From contig JAOAPY010000025.1 in the NCBI GenBank assembly GCA_025463135.1, positions 1-64,000 on the forward strand: a DNA stretch of 64,000 bases, written 5' to 3'. Made by a program: the position numbers and the translations under genes. Numbering within the stretch: the stretch's first letter is position 1; the number at the start of each line of letters is the position of its first letter. Below the pieces are notes generated by a model. The model had not been told where the DNA came from, made no database searches, and worked only from the letters and a program-made list of their open reading frames with translations. The stretch comes from Acidobacteriota bacterium (GTDB taxonomy: Bacteria; Acidobacteriota; Blastocatellia; Pyrinomonadales; Pyrinomonadaceae). Below are positions 52,677-61,702 of the stretch, piece by piece.

Positions 52677-54986
52677 TCAATCTGAGGCGCCGCTCAGTTT
52701 TTCCATCAATGCTTCCGGCATCAGCGGAATGTGATTGAAGCTGACGCCGGTTGCATTTTCAATCGCATTCAAAATTGCCGGCGCTGGTCCATCCATCGGT
52801 AACTCACCGATGCCCTTTGCTCCGGCCGGTCCGTACGCGTAGGGGTTCTCTTCAAAGTAAACGCGAATCGGCGGGATATCCGCGGCGGTCGGCATGATGT
52901 AATTTGTCATCTGGCCATTGGCCATGCGGCCATTCTGCCGGACCACATTTTCGAATAGCGTAAAGCCAATCGCCTGCGCCACGCCGCCTTCGATCTGGCC
53001 CGCTGCCAGGATCGGATTAATCACGCGCCCGACTTCCTGAATAGCGACAAAGTCGTCGACCCGTGCTTCGTAAGTAAGCATGTCAACAGTGACTTCAGCC
53101 ACGTACACGGCCCAGGCGAAAGCCCCGTAAGCATCGCCCTGATACTTTTCGTCGTCCCAGATGATACCCGGCGGAGGCTGATATTTACTCAACGACTTCA
53201 ATGGACCAAACTGCTTGAGATATTCGACGCAGGCCTGTTGAAAATCTGCTGAGCTGTAGTCTTCTGCTAGCAAACCACTGCCCATCAATGTCTGCTTCAT
53301 TCCCAGCACGGCCGATTCAATCAGCTTGCCGACCACCATACAGGTACGCGAGGCGACGGTGGGTCCACTGTTGGGGACATTATGAGTATCGGGCTGCGCC
53401 ACTTCGATCAAATCGGCGGCAACACCAAGCGCATCGGCCGCGATCTGCGTGAAGATCGTGTTGGTGCCCTGACCAATCTCTGTGCTGGCCGCGAGCAGTC
53501 GTACATGACCGTCCGCCGTTGCTTCCGCACCGACCACCGATGACAAATAAACTTCTCCAGAACCTGTAAAGCCCGCTCCGTGCATGAAAGTCGCAAAACC
53601 GATGCCCTTCTTGATACGCTTCCTGCCGCCTGCTCCCGCCTCCTGCTCCTGGCTGTTCTCGCGCGCGAACCTCTCACGCTTCTCACTATAGTCAGTCAAC
53701 TCAAATGCGCGATTCAGCAGGTGGTCCATCTCGACCTGCTCATGAATCACCTGACTCGTAGCCGTGGTTTCGCCTTCGTGAATAAAGTTATGGCGACGAA
53801 ACTCTTCCGGGCTGAGCCCCACCGCGTGCGCAACTTTATCGAGATGGCGTTCGAGGGCAAAGATGCTCTGGGGCGCGCCAAAACCGCGAAACGCACCGTG
53901 CGGCGGAATGTTGGTCGCCACCGCCGAGCTGCGAATGCGAACGTGTGGGCAGAAGTACGGGCCAGCCGCATGAATGGTACCGCGCGACAGCACCACCGGC
54001 GAGAGTGTGCAATATGCGCCGCCGTCAATCACGAAATCGATCTCCATGCCCAGGAGCTTCCCATCTTTTGAGACTGCGGTGCGATGCACGGTTTTGGAAG
54101 GATGTCGCTTGGTGGTCGCGACCATGTCTTCGGCGCGGTCATACATGATCTTGACGGGCTTACCCGACTTCCAGGCCAGCAACGCGGCATGGCCGGCAAT
54201 CATGGAGGGATACTCTTCCTTGCCGCCGAAGCCGCCGCCTGTCTCGGTTTGAATTACCCTGATTCGATTTTCAGGTAAGGCAAAAAGTTTCACCAGCGCT
54301 TTGTGTACATAGTAGGGACACTGCATTGATCCCCAGACAGTGACGCCCTCAGCGGCGTTGGCAATCGCAATCGCGCCGTTGTTTTCTATGTATAGCTGTT
54401 CCTGCGCGCCGGTGTGGTATTCGCCTTCGACAATAAAGTCCGCGGTCGACCAGACGTCGTCGATGTTGCCTTTCTCAACCAGGAATTTTTTGAAGAGGTT
54501 ATCTTCGCCCCAGATGATTTCCTTCTTTGCCAACGAGTCTTCGAGCGTGAAGATTGCGGGAAGCTCTTCAATCTCGATGCGCACATTACGACGCGCTTCT
54601 TCGAGCAGATAGCGATCCGGATGCGCAAGCAACACAATTGGCTCTTCCGCATGATTCACAAACTCGTCAGCCAGATAAGGCTGGTCGTTAAGAATCAACG
54701 CGACGTAATTCTCGCCGGCGAGCGGTCCGCCATGGCTTTTGCCGTACTTGCCTCCGCCGCGAATGTCTTTGGCCGTGACGATCGTAAATTCATTCCACGG
54801 AATATCGCCCGCAAAAGAAATGCTTTTGATGCGTCCGCGAGGCACCGAGCTACGCACAGTCACGCCGTAAAGCATTTCGGGAAAGCTCAGATCGTCGACA
54901 TACAAAGCCGCGCCCGTAACTTTCTTACGGCCCTCCTTGCGTGGCAACGATTGTCCGACAATTTTTGGTTCTGACTGGGCGCTCAT
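52677..54986 (-). CDS. xdhA: Xanthine dehydrogenase molybdenum-binding subunit
   Basis: The 769-residue subunit binds molybdopterin and oxidises hypoxanthine/xanthine. It contains the aldehyde oxidase/xanthine dehydrogenase hallmarks TGGGFGGKEEYPS, PPHGAFRGFGAPQ, STEIGQGTNTIF and PAGAKGIGELPMDG. A Gln/Gly/Arg-rich segment near the middle (EQEAGAGGRKR) is encoded by a tandem word tract at 53620-53652 that is not expected in the family. It is the first gene of the xdh operon, and the VapBC-like pair follows it. Confidence 0.93.
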   Translation of the reverse strand: MSAQSEPKIVGQSLPRKEGRKKVTGAALYVDDLSFPEMLYGVTVRSSVPRGRIKSISFAGDIPWNEFTIVTAKDIRGGGKYGKSHGGPLAGENYVALILNDQPYLADEFVNHAEEPIVLLAHPDRYLLEEARRNVRIEIEELPAIFTLEDSLAKKEIIWGEDNLFKKFLVEKGNIDDVWSTADFIVEGEYHTGAQEQLYIENNGAIAIANAAEGVTVWGSMQCPYYVHKALVKLFALPENRIRVIQTETGGGFGGKEEYPSMIAGHAALLAWKSGKPVKIMYDRAEDMVATTKRHPSKTVHRTAVSKDGKLLGMEIDFVIDGGAYCTLSPVVLSRGTIHAAGPYFCPHVRIRSSAVATNIPPHGAFRGFGAPQSIFALERHLDKVAHAVGLSPEEFRRHNFIHEGETTATSQVIHEQVEMDHLLNRAFELTDYSEKRERFARENSQEQEAGAGGRKRIKKGIGFATFMHGAGFTGSGEVYLSSVVGAEATADGHVRLLAASTEIGQGTNTIFTQIAADALGVAADLIEVAQPDTHNVPNSGPTVASRTCMVVGKLIESAVLGMKQTLMGSGLLAEDYSSADFQQACVEYLKQFGPLKSLSKYQPPPGIIWDDEKYQGDAYGAFAWAVYVAEVTVDMLTYEARVDDFVAIQEVGRVINPILAAGQIEGGVAQAIGFTLFENVVRQNGRMANGQMTNYIMPTAADIPPIRVYFEENPYAYGPAGAKGIGELPMDGPAPAILNAIENATGVSFNHIPLMPEALMEKLSGASD
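53620..53652. repeat. Tandem word repeat inside xdhA
   Basis: Plus-strand words TCCTGCCGCCTGCTCCCGCC and TCCTGCTCCTGG (degenerate CCTGCTC units) lie in frame inside xdhA. They encode an Arg/Gly/Ala/Glu-rich insertion between conserved segments. Confidence 0.65.
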
Positions 54987-55049
54987 TTGGTTGGATGAAC
55001 TTTATGCATCTTTCGGACAGGGCCGCGGACTTCTTGAAACTCACTGCAA

Positions 55050-55276
55050 TCAGGCAGGCTTACGGGCGGCGGTACCTTCGCTAAATTCGTTTATTAGCTC
55101 TACGTCGTGTTCCAGCAGGACGTTAACTATTTCATAATGTCTTTGCCATTCCTGGCCGCAAGTGACTCGAGTCGTTTCTGGAGTTTCGCAGCAAGGTAAA
55201 TTGGCAATCGCAATTCAGCTCCCTTGCGGTGGAACTTGCCTCGTACGCCTTTCGAAAAATCATAGTTACGTTTCAT
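55050..55276 (-). pseudogene. Frameshifted orphan antitoxin-like gene
   Basis: The ATG at 55276 starts YDFSKGVRGKFHRKGAELRL, a pattern typical of short BrnA/CopG-type antitoxins. It reads for 49 codons to a TAG at 55127. A one-base shift there continues as VNVLLEHDVELINEF to a TGA at 55050, which is the expected end of such proteins. A single deleted base explains the break. No toxin gene is adjacent. Confidence 0.55.
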
Positions 55277-55500
55277 ATTATTTCTCACTGTACTGTCTAA
55301 TTTCTGACCTATTGGCCCTCCTCGCGGTCTTGTCCTACAGGACTGAGAATATCATAAACCCTTTCACCGTTTCGCCATCACAGGCCGGTTTCCTTCCAAC
55401 TCGGGGCGATAGGTGTTTGGCGTGGATTGTCAGGCGGGGAAAGAAAGCGGATGACGAGCCCGCCGCGAATCGGCCCGTCACCCTTGCAGGAATCAGAAAA
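55277..55500. other. Gap with a short hairpin repeat, no gene seen
   Basis: GTCCTACAGGAC-type palindromic sequence lies near 55333-55345. It is similar in style to the GTCTCGTAGAGAC sequence near 25.08 kb. Nothing coding was recognised. Confidence 0.45.
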
Positions 55501-56628
55501 TCAAGGATACAGCGGGGTCTTATCGAAGAGGTTGTGCGGTTTCAGCATGAAGCCGGTCCACATAACATGAGCCACCAACGGCTCAAACGTATTGCCGACA
55601 TACCGGCCGTCTTCATCGCGCGGGAGATGATGAGCGGCACTGTAGTACCAGATCACCACATCATTGCCGGCTACCGGTTCGGCTGGAACGATATACTTCG
55701 GCAAGTCCGGCACGAGCATTTCCGAATACTTGTATTTCGTTACCCAAAAATCCCGCCTGGTGAAATCCTCCTGATGTCGCGGCGTGCCCGTTCTGGCCGG
55801 CATCAGATCATAGCCGGAAGCGTGTCCCTGAGCGTTTTTTAGTGTTGAGTCATGAACCATTAGTGAAGTAAATGCCTGTGGGTTCCATTCAAAGCTGGCC
55901 TCATTGCGCACCATCGTTGCTGGATCGCCGGCAGTCAAACCCAACTCGCGGTGGGAAACGACCTCGACCGTATCGCCCGGGAATCCGTTGAGGTCGATAT
56001 CCAATCGCCAGAAGATGCCGTGCATGTGGGCCTCGAGTGCCTGGCCCCCTCCGTAATTGGTGGCAGTGGCGCCCACGCGACCCAGCATTACTCCATCATC
56101 GCGAAAGGTCCATTCGATTATGTAGTTGTAGTTGCCTGCGCCGATGCCGCCCCACAAAACGAGCTCCTCACCACGGCGCACGTCGGAATAGTTGGTCCAG
56201 GCCAGACCCCGATCGTGCACTTCCTTACAGACATAATCGTTATCAAGCAACGTTCCTCCAACGCCCCGCGGGCAATGCCTCGGTGTCAGTTGAAAGAGTC
56301 CGAAGTTGAATCCGCTCATGTCGCGGAACCGAGGCGAGCCGGAGTGATAAGGCACGAAAAGTTCGGCTACTCGCGCATCGTAGATGACCTGCACCCAGGG
56401 CGAGGCAGGTGATTTACGAAAGAAGGCAGCGTTAATGACCAGACCATTCTTACGCACGCGTTGGAAACAAAATCGCCAGCGCGTTTCTTCGGGCAGCGCG
56501 GTATTAACTGGAAAGCGCTGTTCCACCAGGTATGGTCCGGAACACCCTTGCGCCCGCATCACGGCGGGGATTGCTCCTAATAATAGAATTGAGAATAGAA
56601 CAACGGTGAGTTTGTTTCTTGTTTTCAT
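55501..56628 (-). CDS. Secreted copper amine oxidase catalytic-domain protein
   Basis: The 375-residue protein has a signal peptide (LTVVLFSILLLGAIPAVMRA) and the C-terminal catalytic fold of copper amine oxidases. The topaquinone-tyrosine region is GAGNYNYIIEW, where the Tyr is conserved although the usual Thr and Glu/Asp positions differ. A copper-ligand pair HMH occurs in EAHMHGIFWRLDIDLNG, and the third His region is SAAHHLPRDEDG. It ends with the usual LKPHNLFDKTP. GGAGG precedes the ATG at 56628. It overlaps the upstream partner gene by four bases. It may oxidise amines outside the cell. Confidence 0.82.
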   Translation of the reverse strand: MKTRNKLTVVLFSILLLGAIPAVMRAQGCSGPYLVEQRFPVNTALPEETRWRFCFQRVRKNGLVINAAFFRKSPASPWVQVIYDARVAELFVPYHSGSPRFRDMSGFNFGLFQLTPRHCPRGVGGTLLDNDYVCKEVHDRGLAWTNYSDVRRGEELVLWGGIGAGNYNYIIEWTFRDDGVMLGRVGATATNYGGGQALEAHMHGIFWRLDIDLNGFPGDTVEVVSHRELGLTAGDPATMVRNEASFEWNPQAFTSLMVHDSTLKNAQGHASGYDLMPARTGTPRHQEDFTRRDFWVTKYKYSEMLVPDLPKYIVPAEPVAGNDVVIWYYSAAHHLPRDEDGRYVGNTFEPLVAHVMWTGFMLKPHNLFDKTPLYP

Positions 56629-57350
56629 CTTATCCTCCTTCCGCGCGACGCAGGTGTGGCGCCGGCCTGTTCGACGCGAACATTGTTGGCGGTGAGATCG
56701 ACAATAATCGAGGTGCCGGTCAGGAACGTCTCGCCGCGTCTGAAGAGCAGCGAAAGACAACGATGCCTGTAACAGGGATCTGGCGGGGATGCCGCTACCA
56801 CCCGCAGAGCCTCAACCGGGTTTCGCTCGCCCGGGTGAAGATTCTCCGCGGTCAATTGGTACCGCTGATAATCGGGTCCGAGCAGTTTGAGCACCCGCTC
56901 GTTTTTCAATGCCAGGCCGATCGCCTCGCTAACTTCTGAGGCAGCCAGGGGAACGCCGTCGCCATTGACCAGGGCCGTCTCTTGCACGGCGGCCTTTTGC
57001 AGGTCGATCAAAGCCAGCACACCCTGATTGCCCTCATAGCGGTAGTAGAGCACTTCGGCGTGCCGGCTGGTTTCGTCATTCTGATCAGCGCTTTTAGGTG
57101 TGGCTAACTCCACCGAGATCAAGAGTTGCCGGCCTGGTCCACGCATTTTCTGGACGCGTGCATCCGCCTCAGCCAATCGAGTGGCAACTTCACGTTCTTC
57201 AGGAGTCAGCGGATCAAATTTGAGTGGCTTGTTCTGGGTCTGAGCATGCTGCGAGAGCACGAATGCAAACATGATTGTTAGGGCGAGCGCGGAGAAGACT
57301 CCGGCAGTGGTGGCCCGCACCCCCAGTTGGGATGAAAGGAAAGGTTGCAT
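56625..57350 (-). CDS. Secreted partner of the copper amine oxidase
   Basis: The 241-residue protein has an N-terminal hydrophobic segment (TTAGVFSALALTIMFAFVLS) and a region with FDPLTPEEREVATRLA, RHAEVLYYRYEGNQGVLALIDL and DPCYRHRCLSLLFRRG. It resembles the N-terminal (N2/N3-type) domains that precede the catalytic domain in single-chain copper amine oxidases. The coupled ATGA overlap with the catalytic gene suggests the two chains form one enzyme. The resemblance is by pattern and not verified. Confidence 0.7.
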   Translation of the reverse strand: MQPFLSSQLGVRATTAGVFSALALTIMFAFVLSQHAQTQNKPLKFDPLTPEEREVATRLAEADARVQKMRGPGRQLLISVELATPKSADQNDETSRHAEVLYYRYEGNQGVLALIDLQKAAVQETALVNGDGVPLAASEVSEAIGLALKNERVLKLLGPDYQRYQLTAENLHPGERNPVEALRVVAASPPDPCYRHRCLSLLFRRGETFLTGTSIIVDLTANNVRVEQAGATPASRGRRIR

Positions 57351-57513
57351 GAGACACCTCCTTCGGTTTGTGCCTTGTGAGCAGTTGATGGGAAAGTCGA
57401 TAACTTTCGCCAGGCCAGTTGGCCTGATGTTAAGACCCTGGTTGAGTAATGGCCTGCTTGATGCCGCGTAGCTTATCCCTGTTCAGGGGCGAGGTAAAGG
57501 TTTCGCAACCGTG

Positions 57514-57601
57514 GGGTCAGTTTGATGTCCGATGAGCTTTAGCTTGTCGTAACGCCGCGACAAACTAAAGTTTGTCGGACATTTGCCGCGAAACTGACCC
57601 A
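57514..57601 (+). repeat. 88-bp palindromic element, copy 2
   Basis: This copy matches the reverse complement of 16827-16914 with two differences. It lies in the 271-base gap between the amine-oxidase partner and the WD40-caspase gene, just beyond the caspase stop. Except for this element, the gap shows nothing recognisable. Confidence 0.85.
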
Positions 57602-57621
57602 CTATCCAACTACAGGTACTC

Positions 57622-60600
57622 TCACGGTTTCGCGATCACCAGTGGGTTGGCTTCCAATTCGCGTCGGTAAAAAACGCGCGGACGCTGGACGCTGCGCTTT
57701 TCGGGTTCGGCGATATTTTGTTCGCCCTCGGTGAAGGCAATCCCCAAACCAACACCGCGGCTTTGCTTCATCTTCTCTTCCTGCATTTGCGGCACGCGTT
57801 CAGTGGCAAAATCCAGCCACTCTCTGGCACTCAGCAATCCATCCTTCGGCTCACTATCGGCAATCGAAGTTTTTAGTCCCTCTTCGATCAGGGCGTAGGT
57901 CAACAGGCCGTGCCCCAGTTGCGCGGCTTCAAGAGCAGCCTGGTAACTCTGCGCGGCGGTGAGGATGTACATGCCTTTTTCGTAAGCAAGTTGCGCCAGT
58001 CCCTTGGAATTCATTGGCCCCCGGCGCTTTTCTTCCGCCTCCAGTGCCTGGCCTGAATTGCAGGCGTCAATGATCAACACCAGATGGCCGGCATCGAGAT
58101 CTTCGACGGCCTGCTCCAACTCCACGTCTGAGATGCTGTGGGCGAGGATCGTCTGTAGTCCCTGTGCGTTCAATTTCGTTCTCTCACCTGAGTAGCCCAG
58201 ATCATGCGGGATCAGATAGAAGCGTTGTGCCTGGGCCGTGCCATGACCCGCAAAATAAATGATCACCGTATCTTCAGGCTCCGCTTTTTTGAGTCCACTG
58301 AGTCCGCCTGATTTCAGTGAGGGTGGTTCAGGGCCGCCGGCCAATCGCCTTATAGCCGAGAGGATGTTTGCCCTGGTTGCGTTATCGTTGATCAGGGGCA
58401 CCACTTCGAAGTGCTCAAACCGGGTTACGTCTGACAGTCGCTTCCGCACTTCTTCACCAAAGCTTTGCGCGTCGGCTACCGCATACTTCAAATTGTATTG
58501 CGCGTTCGCGTATTCATTTATTCCCACCGCAATGACATAGGCCGTACCCGCGCGCTGCAAACTGTCGGCTCCGCTGAGTGACAACTGTGCGTCTTTGCTC
58601 TTGACGTTATCCTTGTTGAAGGCATAAGCGGTTAGCCGGTTTACTCCGGCTGTCACAGTGATCTCTTCCTCGAGGGTGACGGCGGCCTTTCCGTTTAGCA
58701 CGTCGCCATGCCAGACCCTGACCAGCGAGCCATTGCGAAAGAGGCGCACGTCACTCGCGCCACTGCCCTGCGGATTATCTTTATTAGCAAGCGCGTCCGT
58801 GATCTCGACTTTTACCTTGACGGTGCGCGAAACGATCCCGGTGACCGGCGCCGCCTCGCCCACGAGCGATAGTTTCACCAGCGGCTGACGTCGATCTTTC
58901 TTGGAAACATCCTGGGTCACGCGCGGGCGTTTGCCGGCTATGATGTCGGCAAGCAAACCCGGATAGTAGAATTCGTTGAAGAACCATTCGATGGGCGCCA
59001 CGTTAAAGGTGTCCTGGTTGTAGCGCCAGAGAATCTGATTCCAGGAAACAGGCGTGCCGTCGAACAGTCCCTGCGGCGTCACTACCATCCATTCGCCGCC
59101 ATCGTCCAAAGAGATGAGCGTCAGTAAGTGCTCGCCTGTCGTCGCGTCCCACAAAAACGTGCCGCCGTCTTCACTGCTCGAGGCCAGTAAGCGCCCGTCA
59201 GGACTGAAAGCAATTGATTCGATGTTTGCGGTATGTCCGACCAGGGTGCGCAACTCACGTTTCGAAGCGAGGTCCCAAATCCTGATCGTGTTATCCGTGC
59301 TGCCCGAAGCCAGCAGGCGACCGTCACGACTGAAGACTACCTGGGTAACACCTTTGCCATGTCCTTTCAGTGCTCCAATCTCGCTGCCGCCGGCTGTGTC
59401 CCAAAGCTGGACCTGGCCGACGGCTTCGACTTTCATGTCCTTCATCATGTCCTGGTAATCGGGCGACTTTTTGTTCTTTGATTTCTTTGGATTGGCGGCG
59501 GCGGACATCATTGAGGCCATGTCAAAATTTGATTTTGATTCAACACCTCCAGTCGCCAGCGTGCGGCCATCGGGACTGAAGGCGACTGAAGTCACAGTCC
59601 GGCCCATCGTTCCGGCGGACATTGCTCCCAGCATATTCGTCATCATCGACGACAGGTCAGCCATGTTAGGCATGTTAGGCATTGACGCAATCGATGGTAG
59701 CGAGCCACGTTTGATTGAGCCAGGTTTGATGGCGCCGGTCGCGCCGAGATTTCCCATTGAGCCCAGCTTTGCGAGCGGTGAAGAAGTCAGATCGCGCAAG
59801 CGGCTGCCGGACTGTGTGTCCCAGAGTGAGATTTGTCCCATGGCCCCGATGGTGGCCAACATGTGTCCATCAGCGCTGAAGCCAACATCGAGCGGGGCGT
59901 TACCCAGCACCAATGTTTGCAACTCGCGGCCCGACTTAACGTCCCAGATCTTTATCTGGTTCTCATTGCCTCCGGACAGGCCCGGTTGCTTTAACTGTTG
60001 TTCGTTTGGACCATAGGCAGTAACTATCAAACTACTATCAGGACTGAAGGCGGCCTTTTGCACGACCCCTCCATCGTTGGTCGGCGTCAGTGTTTGCAGG
60101 ACGCGTCCACTCGGTGTTTCGAGAATCGTGAGAACGTTGCTGTTGGGCGTGAAGGCCGCGAGTAAACGATCGTCCGGACTCGGAATCCCAAACGCACTCG
60201 CGGAGGGAGCAGCGGTGATCCGCAGACCGCGTCCGGTGCGCAGGTCCCAGCGCGTGCGGCCACCGGAAGAAAGCTGAGTACCATCCGCGCTGAAAGCAAC
60301 CTTGTAGGCCATGTTCGTGCGGCCATTCATCTTCAACAGTTGCTTTCCTGAATCTGTTTCCCAGAGGATCGTCGGCGTGTCAAAGCCACCGGTCGCTATG
60401 CGCTTGCCGTCGTCTGTGAAGCTGGCAAACACGCGGCCCTGCGCTGCAAAGATCCCGCTGTTCGGAGCCTTCAACGGCGACAGTTCGCGCCCGGTCGCCG
60501 CCTCCCAGAGTTTGACAGTGTAGCCTTCGGAGAGCGCCAGCAGGCGACCATCGCGACTGAACTTGATCTGAGCGAATTCCTCCGCCGTCGTTCCCAGATC

Positions 60601-61506
60601 GCGTTCCTTACCTTTCGCCGTTACATCCCAAAGTTTCAACCGCTTGTCTACGGTTCCGGCGACCAGCAAGTGACCGTCAGGAGCAAAGGCCAGTTCGCCA
60701 CTCGCCATATCCTGCTCCGACAAATTCACTACGCGGTCTTCGCGAACGTTGACGAGGTCCCAGTACTTGATCTGTGGGCCGGATCCGTTCGTGAGAATGA
60801 ATGCCAGTTGATTGCCGTCGGGACTAAGAGCTGCTCCGCCTTCACCCCCCATAAACCCGGACGTGCTCAAGGTCTCCAAAGGTATCGAACGAAGTTCACG
60901 CCCGCTCGCCTGGTCCCAGACTCTTATCGCATCACTGATCGTAATCACACGGCCATCGACGCTGAAAGCAATGAAGGACACGCCGCCGATCGAAGCAGTG
61001 ATAGAGCCCTGCGCGGCGGTCAATGTTTGCACTTCGCGTCCCGTTATCACGTCCCAGATCTTGACGGAGTTGTCGCCGGCGGCAGCTGCGATAAGCCGGC
61101 CGTCGCGGCTGAAGGCGATAAAGGGTGACATACCGGCGGCGCTTTGCGTGCCGCTCGACAGGTTGCGTAACTCGCGGCCGGTTGCTGTTTCCCAGAGTTT
61201 GATCGTGCTGCTGCGAAAAGTGCCGGTGGCCAGCAGTCGACCGTCGGGACTAAATACCATGCGCGTCGCGCCGAAGAAATTATTGTAGCCGGTTTGCAGG
61301 ACCAGTTCGGGTTTGGCTTCCTTCGCCTGCGATCCTGACTGAGTATTCCTGGCTGCGGCGCCGCTCTGTACACCAAGGCCCCGATCGTCCGGAGGAGTCG
61401 GAGTCGGGGTTGTTTGCGCGACCACTGCGGTTGAAAGGGTGGTTATGATACCGAAGAAAAAACCAAGACAAGTGGTCGACCGCTGTAGTTCTCGTTTCAT
61501 GAACAT
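57622..61506 (-). CDS. Secreted WD40-caspase (orthocaspase-like) protein
   Basis: The 1294-residue protein has an N-terminal export signal (TCLGFFFGIITTLSTAVVA), then about a dozen WD40 repeats (FSPDGRLLATG, IKLWETATGREL units, residues about 70-800) broken by a Met/Asn/Ser-rich segment (SMPNMPNMADLSSMM). A C-terminal peptidase C14 domain follows, with the His-Cys dyad His1088 (YFAGHGTA) and Cys1149 (IDACNSGQ). AGGGG lies before the ATG. Orthocaspases act in programmed responses or peptide cleavage; WD40 domains may sense a partner. Export of such a protein is noteworthy. Confidence 0.87.
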   Translation of the reverse strand: MFMKRELQRSTTCLGFFFGIITTLSTAVVAQTTPTPTPPDDRGLGVQSGAAARNTQSGSQAKEAKPELVLQTGYNNFFGATRMVFSPDGRLLATGTFRSSTIKLWETATGRELRNLSSGTQSAAGMSPFIAFSRDGRLIAAAAGDNSVKIWDVITGREVQTLTAAQGSITASIGGVSFIAFSVDGRVITISDAIRVWDQASGRELRSIPLETLSTSGFMGGEGGAALSPDGNQLAFILTNGSGPQIKYWDLVNVREDRVVNLSEQDMASGELAFAPDGHLLVAGTVDKRLKLWDVTAKGKERDLGTTAEEFAQIKFSRDGRLLALSEGYTVKLWEAATGRELSPLKAPNSGIFAAQGRVFASFTDDGKRIATGGFDTPTILWETDSGKQLLKMNGRTNMAYKVAFSADGTQLSSGGRTRWDLRTGRGLRITAAPSASAFGIPSPDDRLLAAFTPNSNVLTILETPSGRVLQTLTPTNDGGVVQKAAFSPDSSLIVTAYGPNEQQLKQPGLSGGNENQIKIWDVKSGRELQTLVLGNAPLDVGFSADGHMLATIGAMGQISLWDTQSGSRLRDLTSSPLAKLGSMGNLGATGAIKPGSIKRGSLPSIASMPNMPNMADLSSMMTNMLGAMSAGTMGRTVTSVAFSPDGRTLATGGVESKSNFDMASMMSAAANPKKSKNKKSPDYQDMMKDMKVEAVGQVQLWDTAGGSEIGALKGHGKGVTQVVFSRDGRLLASGSTDNTIRIWDLASKRELRTLVGHTANIESIAFSPDGRLLASSSEDGGTFLWDATTGEHLLTLISLDDGGEWMVVTPQGLFDGTPVSWNQILWRYNQDTFNVAPIEWFFNEFYYPGLLADIIAGKRPRVTQDVSKKDRRQPLVKLSLVGEAAPVTGIVSRTVKVKVEITDALANKDNPQGSGASDVRLFRNGSLVRVWHGDVLNGKAAVTLEEEITVTAGVNRLTAYAFNKDNVKSKDAQLSLSGADSLQRAGTAYVIAVGINEYANAQYNLKYAVADAQSFGEEVRKRLSDVTRFEHFEVVPLINDNATRANILSAIRRLAGGPEPPSLKSGGLSGLKKAEPEDTVIIYFAGHGTAQAQRFYLIPHDLGYSGERTKLNAQGLQTILAHSISDVELEQAVEDLDAGHLVLIIDACNSGQALEAEEKRRGPMNSKGLAQLAYEKGMYILTAAQSYQAALEAAQLGHGLLTYALIEEGLKTSIADSEPKDGLLSAREWLDFATERVPQMQEEKMKQSRGVGLGIAFTEGEQNIAEPEKRSVQRPRVFYRRELEANPLVIAKP

Positions 61507-61702
61507 ATCCTGCCCCTAATTCGATGTGCGGGGCAAGTATCGACTTTCAGCGGTTACAAGCCTTAATGTGTGAGGTCGATGATCATGCGCGAAGGGTTTG
61601 CGAGTTGAGTAGCTTTCAGATAAGCACTATAGGCAGGTTCCGCCGTTTCATGTCGCCGCTCGCAGGTCCTGGTGGTCCATCTGTTCAGTGCGCCTCGGTT
61701 AC

